A stretch of 64,000 nt of DNA from Moraxellaceae bacterium (GTDB lineage: Bacteria; Pseudomonadota; Gammaproteobacteria; Pseudomonadales; Moraxellaceae): NCBI GenBank assembly GCA_029237815.1, contig JAQZBP010000009.1, positions 171,453 through 235,452 of the forward strand, in the 5' to 3' direction. Below the pieces are notes generated by a model. The model was not told the DNA's origin, did no database searches, and saw only the letters and a list, made by a program, of their open reading frames with translations. Numbering within the stretch: position 1 is the first letter of the stretch; each line of letters starts with the position of its first letter. Shown here in pieces: positions 28,501 through 41,023 of the stretch. The position numbers and the translations under genes are program-made.

Positions 28501-29889
28501 ATGAGCCATTCGCCTTCTTCTTCCATGTGGGGTGGCCGCTTCAGCGAAGCCACCGACGCCTTCGTGGCCGAATTCACCGCCTCGGTCAGCTTCGACAAGC
28601 GCCTGTACCGACACGACATCATGGGCTCCATCGCCCACGCCACCATGCTGGCGAAGGTCGGCGTGCTGACGGCGGCGGAGCGCGACCTTATCGTGAACGG
28701 CCTGCGGCAGATCCAGGGCGAGATCGAGGCCGGCCAGTTCGAATGGCGCACCGATCTCGAAGACGTGCACATGAACATCGAGCACCGCCTGACCGACCGT
28801 ATCGGCATTGCCGGCAAGAAGCTGCATACCGGCCGCTCGCGCAACGACCAAGTCGCTACCGATGTAAGGCTTTACTTACGTGATGAGGTCGACGCCATAA
28901 GGGCTGAACTAAAGCGCCTGCTGACCGGCCTGATCGACCTGGCCGAGCGCGAGCACGCCACCATCATGCCCGGCTTCACGCATCTGCAGACGGCCCAGCC
29001 GGTCACCTTCGGGCACCATCTGCTGGCCTGGTTCGAGAACCTGAAGCGCGATGACGAGCGCCTGGTCGACCTGCGCCGACGTATCAACCGCATGCCACTG
29101 GGCTCGGCGGCCCTGGCCGGCACCACCTACCCCATCGACCGCGCCTGCACGGCCGAGCTGCTGGGCTTCGAGGCGGTCTCCGAGAACTCCCTGGATGCCG
29201 TCTCCGATCGCGACTTCGCCATCGAATTCTGTGCCGCGGCCTCGATCATCATGATGCACCTGTCGCGCTTCTCCGAAGAGCTGGTGCTCTGGGCCTCCGC
29301 CCAGTTCCAGTTCGTGCACCTGCCCGATCGCTTCTGCACCGGCTCCAGCATCATGCCGCAGAAGAAGAACCCGGACGTGCCCGAGCTCGTGCGCGGCAAG
29401 GCCGGCCGCGCCTTCGGCCACCTGATGTCCCTGCTCACCCTCATGAAGGGCCAGCCGCTTGCCTATAACAAGGACAATCAGGAGGACAAGGAGCCCTTGT
29501 TCGACTCGATCGACACCGTTCGTGGCTCATTGCGCGCTTTTGCCGACATGGTTCCGGCGCTTGAAGCCCGCCACGACAACATGCGCGAAGCGGCCCGACG
29601 CGGCTTTGCCACCGCCACCGACCTGGCCGACTACCTGGTGAAGCGCGGCGTCGCTTTCCGCGATGCACACGAGATCGTGGGCAAGGCCGTAGGTTTCGGC
29701 GTCTCGTCCGGAAAGGACCTGGCAGAAATGAGTTTGGCGGAGTTGCAGAGTTTTTCGCCGGTTATTGCCGAGGATGTCTTCACTGTCCTGACGCTTGAAG
29801 GCTCCGTCAACGCCCGCAACCACATCGGCGGCACGGCGCCGGCCCAGGTGAAGGCCGCGTGCGTGCGCGCCCGCGCGCGACTAGCCTGA
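28501..29889 (+). CDS. argH: Argininosuccinate lyase
   Basis: A 462-aa ArgH that splits argininosuccinate to arginine and fumarate, last step of arginine synthesis. Signatures: MWGGRFSE near the N-terminus, [13 protein letters not shown] (substrate loop), TPFTHLQ-type [13 protein letters not shown] (catalytic His) and the superfamily signature [15 protein letters not shown] 28501 is preferred; TTG 28483 would add six residues. Bases ~28850-28917 inside the gene use many codons rare elsewhere in the window (AGG, TTA, ATA, CTA), see findings. Length is standard. Confidence 0.98.
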   Translation: MSHSPSSSMWGGRFSEATDAFVAEFTASVSFDKRLYRHDIMGSIAHATMLAKVGVLTAAERDLIVNGLRQIQGEIEAGQFEWRTDLEDVHMNIEHRLTDRIGIAGKKLHTGRSRNDQVATDVRLYLRDEVDAIRAELKRLLTGLIDLAEREHATIMPGFTHLQTAQPVTFGHHLLAWFENLKRDDERLVDLRRRINRMPLGSAALAGTTYPIDRACTAELLGFEAVSENSLDAVSDRDFAIEFCAAASIIMMHLSRFSEELVLWASAQFQFVHLPDRFCTGSSIMPQKKNPDVPELVRGKAGRAFGHLMSLLTLMKGQPLAYNKDNQEDKEPLFDSIDTVRGSLRAFADMVPALEARHDNMREAARRGFATATDLADYLVKRGVAFRDAHEIVGKAVGFGVSSGKDLAEMSLAELQSFSPVIAEDVFTVLTLEGSVNARNHIGGTAPAQVKAACVRARARLA

Positions 29890-29956
29890 TTAAAAAGTCC
29901 GGCAAAGGCTGCGAAATAACCGCGTATTGCGGCGAATTGCGTCAAAAAGGAAAAAT

Positions 29957-30484
29957 ATGAAAAAACTTCTGCTTCTGGTTCCGCTGAGCCTTGCCGTGTC
30001 CGGCTGCGCCATAGACGGTTTCCTGGCACCCCCGACCACCGGCACCACCGCTGCCGCCCCCGCTGCCGGCATGAATATCCCGGCCTTTATCGGTCGTATC
30101 GAAGCCGCGCGCGGCTCCGCCCTTGGGGTGGCCGAAAAGGCCGCCGTCGGCGGCGCCGTGCAGCAGACGCGCGGCCTCATCGACGCCGGCCAGCAGCGCT
30201 TCCTGGGCGCCGTGGCGCAGGTGAGCGGCCTCGATACCGGCACCCTCGGCATTCTCTTCCCGCCGGCGGCCCAGCCCGTCAGCCAGTCGGAGGCCGTGGG
30301 CAGGCTGGAGGGCCGACTGGGCCGCCAGCTGGGCGGGACCGAGACGCAGGCCATCAAGGCCGCCACGCTGCTGCGCAACAATTCGCTCTCCTCGCTGAAG
30401 AGCGGCCTGGCCGGCAAGGTCGGCGGCATGGTCGGCCTGCCCGGCGAGTTCGTGGAGAGCCTGTTCCCCCTGGTCGGGCTGTAA
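29957..30484 (+). CDS. Predicted lipoprotein of unknown family
   Basis: A 175-aa lipoprotein: MKKLLLLVPLSLAVSGC with lipobox Cys17, a Thr/Ala/Pro-rich linker, then an alpha-helical domain rich in Gly/Ala with two similar-looking segments (EAVGRLEGRLGRQLGG, NNSLSSLKSGLAGKVGGMVGLPGEFVESLFPLVG). The second half is amphipathic and could associate with membrane. ATG 29957 follows AAAAAGG at 29944-29950. No family recognised. Single gene between argH (67 bp upstream) and the hairpin at 30501. Confidence 0.75.
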   Translation: MKKLLLLVPLSLAVSGCAIDGFLAPPTTGTTAAAPAAGMNIPAFIGRIEAARGSALGVAEKAAVGGAVQQTRGLIDAGQQRFLGAVAQVSGLDTGTLGILFPPAAQPVSQSEAVGRLEGRLGRQLGGTETQAIKAATLLRNNSLSSLKSGLAGKVGGMVGLPGEFVESLFPLVGL

Positions 30485-30500
30485 GCCGCAACCCGAAATG

Positions 30501-30527
30501 AAAAGCCGGCAAATTGCCGGCTTTTTT
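30501..30527. terminator. Bidirectional terminator
   Basis: AAAAGCCGGCAA (30501-30512) / TTGCCGGCTTTT (30514-30525), followed by T-run on both strands. Separates the lipoprotein gene (+) from the convergent diguanylate cyclase gene (-). Confidence 0.92.
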
Positions 30528-30539
30528 CCGCCCGAAACC

Positions 30540-31781
30540 TCATGCCGTGTTCGCCAGCTCCTGGTGCACGACGATGCGGTGCCGTCCGCCCCGCTTCGCG
30601 GCATACACGGCCCGATCCGCCGCCTCCAGCAGATCCTCGGCGGTATCCGCCTGCTGCGGCACCCTCACCGCCAGCCCGATGCTGACCGTGACATTGCCCG
30701 ACACCTGCGAGCCGGCGTGGGGGATCGCCAGCAGGTCCACATCCGCCAGCACGCGCTCTGCTACTTCGCGGGCACCGGACAGATCAGTGCCGGGCAGAAT
30801 GATCACGAACTCCTCGCCCCCGTAGCGGGCCGCCAGATCTCCCGGACGCCGCGCCGCATGCTGCAGCACGCCTCCGATGGCGGCGAGACACTCGTCGCCG
30901 GCGGCATGGCCATAGGTGTCATTGAAGGGCTTGAAGAAGTCGACATCGATGAACAGCACGGCCAGCGGCCTGCCTTCGCGCCGCAGACGATCCCACTCGC
31001 GCGCCAGCGTATCGTCGAAATGGCGGCGATTAGCCAGTTGGGTGAGTCCGTCCGAGTGCGCCAGACGCTCCAGCTGCTGGTTGAGTCGCTCGCGCTCCGC
31101 CGATTCATGCTCCAGAAGCAGTCCCTGCAGAAAGCTGATGCGCTCCTGGCGCTCAACCACGGCGCCCACGAAGACCATGACCAGCAGGCTGCCGAAGCAG
31201 AACCAGACCAGCATGGCCCAGTCCACTGCCCTGCCGAGCAGGACTACCGTGCCCACCCCAAGGGCAATACCGGTCAGGGAGGTCAGGGTGGAGACCACCA
31301 GCGACAGGCGCAGCGGGAGTACCAGGATACTGATGATCAACAGCGCCACGTAGCTGTTGACCTGCATGAGGCGCGCATTGACGAGAAGCTGGGTGCCGAG
31401 CACCGCAATCGCCAGCACGATTGAGCCGAAGCCGAAAATGACCTTCTGGTAGTGCTGCTGAACGGTGGGCATGTGCAGCAGGGCGATAGGCAGCACCAAC
31501 GCCCCGCCCATGGCCGCCACCCAGCGCCACCAGAGCACGCCGTCGGGCCCGGTCAGCTCGGCCGGGAAGAGCATGCGCCCGCCGACACCGATGGCCACCC
31601 ACATGAGGGCGAGCAGGGGCCAGCCGACATATACCAGATGGCTGAACTCCTCCTGGCGCCGTTGCGCGAAGAGCCGGTCGATCGGCGGCGTCAGCCAGCA
31701 CCAGAACACGCGACCCGCGATGGTGGCGCGAATCTCGTCCGGATTGATGGCAGGAGCAGGGGAGGCGGGGCCGGGAGACAT
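30540..31781 (-). CDS. Membrane diguanylate cyclase (outside the main cluster)
   Basis: A 413-aa protein: about six TM segments (50-225), a short coiled coil ([18 protein letters not shown]), and a GGDEF domain with RYGGEEF at 321-325, [23 protein letters not shown] and an intact I-site RPGD. Its sensor lacks the PYAP motif, and [12 protein letters not shown] differs from DHFKRxNDTWGH of the 10-19 kb cyclases, so it belongs to another diguanylate cyclase lineage. Predicted active and product-inhibited. ATG 31781; a 10-bp palindrome GGGTTAACCC lies at 31796-31805 just before it. Divergent from the ygiQ gene. Confidence 0.93.
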   Translation of the reverse strand: MSPGPASPAPAINPDEIRATIAGRVFWCWLTPPIDRLFAQRRQEEFSHLVYVGWPLLALMWVAIGVGGRMLFPAELTGPDGVLWWRWVAAMGGALVLPIALLHMPTVQQHYQKVIFGFGSIVLAIAVLGTQLLVNARLMQVNSYVALLIISILVLPLRLSLVVSTLTSLTGIALGVGTVVLLGRAVDWAMLVWFCFGSLLVMVFVGAVVERQERISFLQGLLLEHESAERERLNQQLERLAHSDGLTQLANRRHFDDTLAREWDRLRREGRPLAVLFIDVDFFKPFNDTYGHAAGDECLAAIGGVLQHAARRPGDLAARYGGEEFVIILPGTDLSGAREVAERVLADVDLLAIPHAGSQVSGNVTVSIGLAVRVPQQADTAEDLLEAADRAVYAAKRGGRHRIVVHQELANTA

Positions 31782-31919
31782 CTTGTAATTATTCTGGGTT
31801 AACCCGATGTAACTTCTTTACTACAGAGCAGGTAGCTCCGGCAGCATCGCCCGACGAACGCCGCCCTCTTCGAGACACGGGGGCTGCGCTACAATGCGCG
31901 GCCATCACCGAGATTCGCC

Positions 31920-34244
<2,325 letters not shown>

Positions 34245-34343
34245 GCGTGGGGGTGCCCGACGCGTTGCGGTGCAGGCGTTGTTGCATTCCTGCCACGCTG
34301 CCGTGGCCGGCACACTCACCAATCCCATTCGGAGGAACCTGCC

Positions 34344-34883
34344 ATGTCGATTGAGAAAGCCGTACTCGGCGGAGGCTGCTTCTGGTGCCTCGACGCCGTT
34401 TTCCGCGAAGTGCAGGGCGTGACGCGCGTGGTGAGCGGCTATGCCGGCGGCGCGCGCGCCAACCCCAGCTACGAGCAGATCTGCAGCGGAGCCACCGGCC
34501 ACGCGGAAGTGGTCGAAGTCAGCTTCGAGAACACGGCCCTCCCGTTCCGGGAGCTGCTGGCGATCTTCTTCGCCATCCACGATCCCACCACGAAAGATCG
34601 CCAGGGCCACGACATCGGCACGCAGTACCGCTCGGTGATCTTCTGCCAGGATGCGGAACAGGAAACGGTGGCGAGGGACGTTATCCGGGAGCTCGACGCA
34701 TCCCGAGTCTTCGGCAGCGCCATCGTCACCGAGATCGTGGCAGCGCCGGTGCCCTTCTGGCCGGCGGAGGACTATCACCAGAATTACTTCGCCCTGAACC
34801 CGGGGCAGGGTTACTGCCAGATCGTGGTGGCTCCGAAACTCGCCAAGTTCCGCCAGAAATTCGCCAGCCAGCGCACTACGTGA
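34344..34883 (+). CDS. msrA: Peptide-methionine (S)-S-oxide reductase MsrA
   Basis: A 179-aa MsrA that reduces methionine-S-sulfoxide in proteins and free methionine. Catalytic Cys12 is in GGCFWCLDAVF; the resolving cysteine is probably Cys158 (GQGYCQIV). Active-site Glu/Tyr residues in GGxxxNPSYEQICSG and the HDPTTKDRQGHDIGTQYRS block are intact. Thioredoxin (trxA in this window) is the usual reductant. Good Shine-Dalgarno (GGAGGA) about 8 bp before ATG 34344. Ends at the hairpin at 34897. Confidence 0.97.
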   Translation: MSIEKAVLGGGCFWCLDAVFREVQGVTRVVSGYAGGARANPSYEQICSGATGHAEVVEVSFENTALPFRELLAIFFAIHDPTTKDRQGHDIGTQYRSVIFCQDAEQETVARDVIRELDASRVFGSAIVTEIVAAPVPFWPAEDYHQNYFALNPGQGYCQIVVAPKLAKFRQKFASQRTT

Positions 34884-34896
34884 GCTACGCGCCGCA

Positions 34897-34929
34897 ATAA
34901 AAAAGCCCGCTGCCGCGGGCTTTTTTATT
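34897..34929. terminator. Bidirectional terminator
   Basis: GCCCGC (34905-34910) / GCGGGC (34915-34920) with A6 and T6 flanks, between msrA (+) and the convergent condensation-fold gene (-). Confidence 0.92.
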
Positions 34930-34948
34930 GTTCAGTGACGCAGTGACA

Positions 34949-36271
34949 TCAGCTCGCCTGCTCCAGCAGCTCGTGGAGCAAGGCGAGGAAGTTGTCGCGG
35001 AACGCTTCGGCCGCAAAGCGGTCGAACTGCGCACGACGGTAGCGGAACGTGATCGTCAGCTCGCCGCGCAGGGTGATGACGCCCACTGCGACACCCATTG
35101 GCATGCGCGTCGGCGGCGTGAACCGGATTGCCGAGATGCGCCCGGCCTTGCCCGCCGGATCGGGAATGTCCGGCACGCGGCCGAGATTGTTGAGCACCGC
35201 GGTATCGACCACGAAATTTCCGGTCAGCGGCATCAGGTTGGTCAGCGACTTGCGCACCGCGCTCGGCAGCACCTGTACCAGGTTGAGCAGGTCCACGAGC
35301 AGCCCGGCCGTCTCGTCGCTCTTGTACTTGCGCGTCTGCTCGGTCACCGCGACCAGCGCGTCATCGTAGCTGCGGCGATCGCTTTCGCGCGTCGCCACAT
35401 TGACCCACAGCGAGAAATTGCCGACGCCTTCCTGGCGCCAGGTGATCGGGCGGAAATTCATGACATTCATCAGGGTGATGCGGCCGGCCGATTCGTTGCG
35501 CTGCAGGTTCCAGCGCTCCACGGCCAGATGCACAAGCGTCGCAAGCACATCATTCAGCGTCGCGCTGCCCTGACGCAGCCGGCCGAGCGCGTCCGTTTCC
35601 GCGGCGGTAAAGGTATGCGACACAAAGGAGAGCCCCGCCTTGTTCTCGCCGAAATGCGGCGCGATACGCGTGGGCAGCTGTACCGAGCGGGCCAGGTAAC
35701 CCAGCAGGCGTTGCGCGCGGCGCAGCCGGTCGGGCACGCTCTTGGCGCCGAACTCCTGGCCGAGATGGCGAGCCTTGACCACATCGATATCGTCCGGCTG
35801 CGGATCATCCACGCCGGCATAGATGCGCATCACGCTGAGCAGGAAGCGATAGGCGCCGGCCGCATCGGTGACGACCTGGCTCATCTTGAAGAAAAGCCAG
35901 TCCCCCCCGGGGTTGCGTGCGATCAGGATGCGAAAGGGCGGGGCATTCTCCAGCAGGAGGCGACGCGAGTAGAAGGAGTCGCGCGCCGCACTTACCGCGT
36001 CGTCATCGGCACATTCCACGAGCAATACCGGGTCTTCATCCGCGCGCTCGATCAGCTCCCACTCATAGTGACGCCCGCCCGCCTGGATCGGATGCTGACG
36101 CACCGACGCCAGCGGATGCCGACGCATGGCGGCATAGGCGGCCTCTTCCACTTTCTGCTCGTCGAGCCGTCCGGTCAGGCGCAGGTCGAGCTGGATGCCC
36201 ATGGGCTCCTCGGCGCTTTCCAGGTGATGGAAGAGCTCGTCGGTGACGGAGAAAGAAAAGCGCGTGGTCAT
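34949..36271 (-). CDS. Condensation-fold (WS/DGAT-like) protein lacking the catalytic HHxxxDG
   Basis: A 440-aa soluble protein with the CoA-dependent acyltransferase / condensation-domain layout. N-terminal strand-helix repeats (LDLRLTGRLDEQKVEEAAYAAMRRHPLAS), the expected active-site strand at about 127-140, a mid-chain LNDVLATLVHLAVERW helix, an LMNVMNFRP strand and a C-terminal SNLGRV-like NNLGRVPDIPD block. At the active-site position HHxxxDG is replaced by SQVVTDA (131-137), so both histidines are gone. It may be a non-catalytic binding protein or use other residues. ATG 36271 overlaps the AraC gene's stop (ATGA), implying co-expression. No named family recognised beyond the fold. Confidence 0.65.
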   Translation of the reverse strand: MTTRFSFSVTDELFHHLESAEEPMGIQLDLRLTGRLDEQKVEEAAYAAMRRHPLASVRQHPIQAGGRHYEWELIERADEDPVLLVECADDDAVSAARDSFYSRRLLLENAPPFRILIARNPGGDWLFFKMSQVVTDAAGAYRFLLSVMRIYAGVDDPQPDDIDVVKARHLGQEFGAKSVPDRLRRAQRLLGYLARSVQLPTRIAPHFGENKAGLSFVSHTFTAAETDALGRLRQGSATLNDVLATLVHLAVERWNLQRNESAGRITLMNVMNFRPITWRQEGVGNFSLWVNVATRESDRRSYDDALVAVTEQTRKYKSDETAGLLVDLLNLVQVLPSAVRKSLTNLMPLTGNFVVDTAVLNNLGRVPDIPDPAGKAGRISAIRFTPPTRMPMGVAVGVITLRGELTITFRYRRAQFDRFAAEAFRDNFLALLHELLEQAS

Positions 36272-37254
36272 CCTGCCTGTCCTGGAATGCGGGCCGGCGC
36301 GGCCGGCGGTGAGAAATCGGAAGTATCCGGAGCCTCCACGCGCTGCTGGCGATAGCGCGAGGGAGAGCTGCCATACATGCGCTTGAAGGCCTGGCTGAAG
36401 GCGGTTTCCGAACCATAGCCCACCATCTCCGCGATGCGGCACACGGGTTGCTGCGTATGGCACAACTGCCAGAGCGCGAGGCGCATGCGGTGTTCGGCAA
36501 GGTAGCTGAGCGGTGGCTGGCCCATCACGGTACCAAAGCGTTCGGCAAATGCGGAGCGTGAAAGACAGGCAATGCCGGCCAGATCGTTGACTGTCCAGGG
36601 GTGCGCCGGGCGCTGGTGGATGGCGGCCAGCACCGGCGACAACGCCGGATCACGCAACGCGCGCAGCCAGTTGTTGGCGCCCTCCGGCAGGCTCTCCACG
36701 TAATCGCGCACGCACTCGATGAAGAGGATGCCGACCAGACGGTTGATGATGGCCTGGTGCCCCGGCCGGCCGAGCCCTTCCTGTGCCAGGAAATCGAGGC
36801 CAATGCGTAGCCACTCGGGCGGGCTGTCGCTGATGCCGCGCATGACGAGCACGGCAGGCAGGGCGGCCAGCAAGGGTCGGCCGAGGTCGGCGTCGAAGCG
36901 GAAGCGCGCGGACAGGGTGTTGGTGAGATAGCCCGTGCCACCGACCTTCAGCAGGTCGTGGTTGTGGCCCTGGATGCCCGGGACAAGGTCGGGCAGGGTA
37001 TCAGGGACGACCGCCATCTTCTCGTGCACCAGGGCGTGGTCGCGGCCGTTCATGACTACCGCCATGTCGCCGGGCTCGAGGCGGATTGGCGGCTCGTTGC
37101 TGGGATAGAGCCAGGCCTCGCCCGAGAGCACGAGATGGAACCCGGCCCGCCCCTCGGTGCGAAAGGCGAAGGCCCAGGGCGCGCCCGCCTGGATATAGCG
37201 GAACTCGCCACCGGACAGATGGATGTCGTCGAGGATCTGGCTGAGGGTATCCAT
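36268..37254 (-). CDS. AraC-family transcriptional regulator with cupin-type N-terminus
   Basis: A 328-aa regulator: N-terminal ~200 residues of the AraC-binding-like cupin type (FRTEGRAGFHLVLSGEAWLYP, LEPGDMAVVMNGRDHAL), C-terminal AraC HTH (about 225-315) with two helix-turn-helix motifs (NDLAGIACLSRSAFAERFGTVMGQPPLSYL and IAEMVGYGSETAFSQAFKRMYGSSPSRYR). ATG 37254 gives the standard family start; ATG 37296 would add 14 residues but overlaps the palindrome at 37298. Upstream gene of a two-gene unit with the condensation-fold gene (4-bp overlap), so that protein may be part of the response to the AraC ligand. Confidence 0.92.
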   Translation of the reverse strand: MDTLSQILDDIHLSGGEFRYIQAGAPWAFAFRTEGRAGFHLVLSGEAWLYPSNEPPIRLEPGDMAVVMNGRDHALVHEKMAVVPDTLPDLVPGIQGHNHDLLKVGGTGYLTNTLSARFRFDADLGRPLLAALPAVLVMRGISDSPPEWLRIGLDFLAQEGLGRPGHQAIINRLVGILFIECVRDYVESLPEGANNWLRALRDPALSPVLAAIHQRPAHPWTVNDLAGIACLSRSAFAERFGTVMGQPPLSYLAEHRMRLALWQLCHTQQPVCRIAEMVGYGSETAFSQAFKRMYGSSPSRYRQQRVEAPDTSDFSPPAAPARIPGQAG

Positions 37255-37297
37255 GCTCACGGGGAGGGCGCCCGATGTTCTTGTTGTGCGCTGCATT

Positions 37298-37317
37298 CTG
37301 ACATTTACGAATGTCAG
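37298..37317. promoter_or_regulatory. Perfect palindrome upstream of the AraC gene, candidate operator
   Basis: CTGACATT (37298-37305) and AATGTCAG (37310-37317) are exact inverse complements separated by TACG, 44 bp before the araC-type start. Position and symmetry suggest a dimeric regulator site, possibly autoregulatory. No second copy seen in the window. Confidence 0.55.
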
Positions 37318-37502
37318 GGTCACCCGCGGCCAAGGGCTTCAGTCGCATATTGCGCCCGCCCGACGGCATTTGTCGCCGCCTTCGGCGCCGCTGCGTCGCG
37401 GCAGACAAAGGCCGGCAGCACGCCGGCGTCGCATTTCTGCGGGGCCTGGTGCATGCACGCCGCGCCCCGCCCAGCGTGGCCGGGGATTGCATCCGCGGCA
37501 GA

Positions 37503-37533
37503 ATAAAAAAAGCCCGCGACAGCGGGCCTTTTC
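37503..37533 (-). terminator. Terminator of rho
   Basis: Stem GCCCGC (37512-37517) / GCGGGC (37522-37527), loop GACA, with A7 on the plus strand (T7 on the minus strand after the stem). Lies just after the rho stop; the 37318-37545 interval holds nothing else recognisable. Confidence 0.9.
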
Positions 37534-37545
37534 AAATGGAGCGGG

Positions 37546-38805
<1,260 letters not shown>

Positions 38806-38987
38806 AAGGAAAACGGATCATGCGATGGAGGAGGGGCAACGCGACGGCGCCTTTGGCCCTGAAAGGCCGGAAGTAGTTATCAGCGCGTGGAGACTTGAGG
38901 AACAGTCGAGGATCGAGGATGCGGGGACTGCTCGGCCGGACGGCGTGCGTTGAACAAGCGGGCCGCTGAACGGCCCGCGTGGGGAAA

Positions 38988-39317
38988 TTATATATTCGAA
39001 TCCAGAAATGCCGTCAACTGCGACTTGGAGAGGGCCCCGACCTTGGTCGCCTCGACGCTACCCGCCTTGAACAGGGTCAGGGTAGGAATGCCGCGGACGC
39101 CGAACTTCTGGGCGGTGCCGGGATTGTCGTCCACGTTCACCTTCACGATCTTGAGCTTGCCCTCATACTCCCCGGCGATCTCGTCCAGGATCGGCGCCAC
39201 CATCTTGCAGGGACCACACCAGGGAGCCCAGTAGTCAACCAGAACCGGCCCGTCTGCCTTCAGGACATCGGTCTCAAAGCTGGCATCGGTGGCATTCACA
39301 ATAAGTGCATTCGCCAT
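38988..39317 (-). CDS. trxA: Thioredoxin 1
   Basis: A 109-aa thioredoxin with the active site Trp33-Cys34-Gly35-Pro36-Cys37, buried Asp in [14 protein letters not shown] and the cis-Pro loop RGIPTLTLF. General disulfide reductant; MsrA and ribonucleotide reductase are typical clients. Upstream of rho on the same strand; divergent from ppx. Confidence 0.98.
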   Translation of the reverse strand: MANALIVNATDASFETDVLKADGPVLVDYWAPWCGPCKMVAPILDEIAGEYEGKLKIVKVNVDDNPGTAQKFGVRGIPTLTLFKAGSVEATKVGALSKSQLTAFLDSNI

Positions 39318-39447
39318 TGTCGTCTCCGCGAATCAGGGTAAAAGGGGATAATAGCAGAGGGCATCGGGCCGACGCGATCTGGCACGGGGCGGTCATCATC
39401 CCCGGTTATGATGGGGCGTTTTCAGCGCATTACAAGGGAGGCCGGGC

Positions 39448-40965
39448 ATGCCCCGATCAAGCGAGCACGAGACGGGGCTGCTGGCCGCCGTGGATCTCGG
39501 CTCCAACAGCTTTCACCTGGCCGTGGCCCGCATGGACCATGGCCAGCTCCGCCTGGTGACCGCGCTGTCCGAGAAGGTGCAACTGGCCGCCGGGCTCGAC
39601 GACCGCAACCGCCTCACCGACGAGGCACAGGAGCGGGCATTGGGCTGCCTGTCCCGCTTTGCCGAGCACCTGCAGGGAGTCGCGCCGCAGCATCTGCGCG
39701 TGGTTGGCACCAACGCCCTGCGCGTGGCGCGCAATGCCCGGGCCTTTGCCAGCCGGGCGGAGCAGATCCTGGACCATCCGCTGGAAATCATCGCCGGGCG
39801 CGAGGAAGCCCGCCTGATCTACGTCGGCGTATCGCAAACCCTGGCCGGGCAGGGCCGGCGCCTGGTGGTCGACATCGGTGGCGGCTCCACGGAATTCATC
39901 ATCGGCGAGAGCCACGAGCCGCTGGCCACCGAGTCGCTGCACATGGGATGCGTGACCTATGCCCTGCGCCACTTCCCGGACGGCACCCTGTCCCCCAAGG
40001 CCATGGAGCGCGCCATCACGGCGGCGCGCCAGGAAATCCTGGGCATCAAGGCACAGTACCAGGACCTGGGCTGGAGTACCGCGGTAGGTTCCAGCGGCAC
40101 CATCAAGGCTGTCCAGCAGGTGCAGCAGCAGCTGGGGCTTGCAGCGCCGGACGAGCGCATCACCCGCAACGGGCTGCAGGAAATCCAGCGCCAGCTGCTG
40201 AAGCTTTCGCACGTCAGCGAGATCGACATGCCCGGCCTCAAGGACGACCGCAAGGCCATCCTGCCGGCGGGCCTCGCCATCCTGCTCGGCGTCTTCGAGG
40301 AGCTCGGCCTCGAGACCATGGAGTACTCGGATGGCGCGTTGCGCGAGGGCGTGCTCTTCGACATGCTGGGCCGCTTCCGCCACGAGGACATCCGCGACCA
40401 CAGCATGCAGGCCCTGCTCTCCCGCTACAATGTCGACAAGGCGCAGGCGGGGCGCGTGGCCGATACGGCCATGGCGCTGTTCCTTCAGGCCGCCGAACGC
40501 CTGGTGCTCAACGAGCAGGACGGCGAGCTGCTGCGCTGGGCTGCGCTCGGCCATGAAACCGGCGCCGCCATTTCGCACAGCAGCTTTCACCGGCATGGCG
40601 CCTACATCCTGCGCCATTCAGACATGCCGGGCTTCTCGCGACAGGTCCAGGAAAGCCTTGCGCTGCTGGTAGGCGCACACCGGCGCAAGATAAAACCCGA
40701 GCTTTACAACGAGATCATGGAGACAGGCGGCCTGACGCTGCTGCGCCTGTGCGCGCTGCTGCGGCTCGCCGTGCGCCTGCACCACAGCCGCAGTCGTGAG
40801 CCCCTGCCGGAGATCCGCCTCGTCGCCGACGACATGCGCTTCGAGCTGTACTTTCCGACGGGCTGGCTGGCCGCGCATCCGCTGACGCGGGAGGACCTTG
40901 CGGGCGAAGCGGACGTGTTCGCGACGGTCGGACTCAAGCTGCACTGTGGTGAGTATTCCGCGTGA
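39448..40965 (+). CDS. ppx: Exopolyphosphatase
   Basis: A 505-aa Ppx/GppA phosphatase that releases phosphate from polyphosphate ends (or converts pppGpp to ppGpp). ASKHA fold: AAVDLGSNSFHLAVA (phosphate 1 loop), VVDIGGGSTEFIIGE (phosphate 2 loop), SGTIKAV, and a C-terminal HD-like domain (about 320-500) with LRWAALGHETG and HRHGAYILRHSDMPGF. Length and two-domain build fit Ppx better than GppA, supported by the convergent ppk whose stop is 59 bp away. GAGG-like site precedes ATG 39448 (GGGAGGCC at 39437-39444). Confidence 0.95.
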   Translation: MPRSSEHETGLLAAVDLGSNSFHLAVARMDHGQLRLVTALSEKVQLAAGLDDRNRLTDEAQERALGCLSRFAEHLQGVAPQHLRVVGTNALRVARNARAFASRAEQILDHPLEIIAGREEARLIYVGVSQTLAGQGRRLVVDIGGGSTEFIIGESHEPLATESLHMGCVTYALRHFPDGTLSPKAMERAITAARQEILGIKAQYQDLGWSTAVGSSGTIKAVQQVQQQLGLAAPDERITRNGLQEIQRQLLKLSHVSEIDMPGLKDDRKAILPAGLAILLGVFEELGLETMEYSDGALREGVLFDMLGRFRHEDIRDHSMQALLSRYNVDKAQAGRVADTAMALFLQAAERLVLNEQDGELLRWAALGHETGAAISHSSFHRHGAYILRHSDMPGFSRQVQESLALLVGAHRRKIKPELYNEIMETGGLTLLRLCALLRLAVRLHHSRSREPLPEIRLVADDMRFELYFPTGWLAAHPLTREDLAGEADVFATVGLKLHCGEYSA

Positions 40966-41023
40966 GAGCGCTAAACAACGCACAGACGCTATGCCGCAGC
41001 AGGCCGGGGATAAACGCTCGCGC

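Noticed and set aside
31796..31805. GGGTTAACCC palindrome before the diguanylate cyclase at 30540, similar to the one near tex (55391)
   Set aside because: Short GTTAAC-centred palindromes; two occurrences in 64 kb are compatible with chance and contexts are unrelated.
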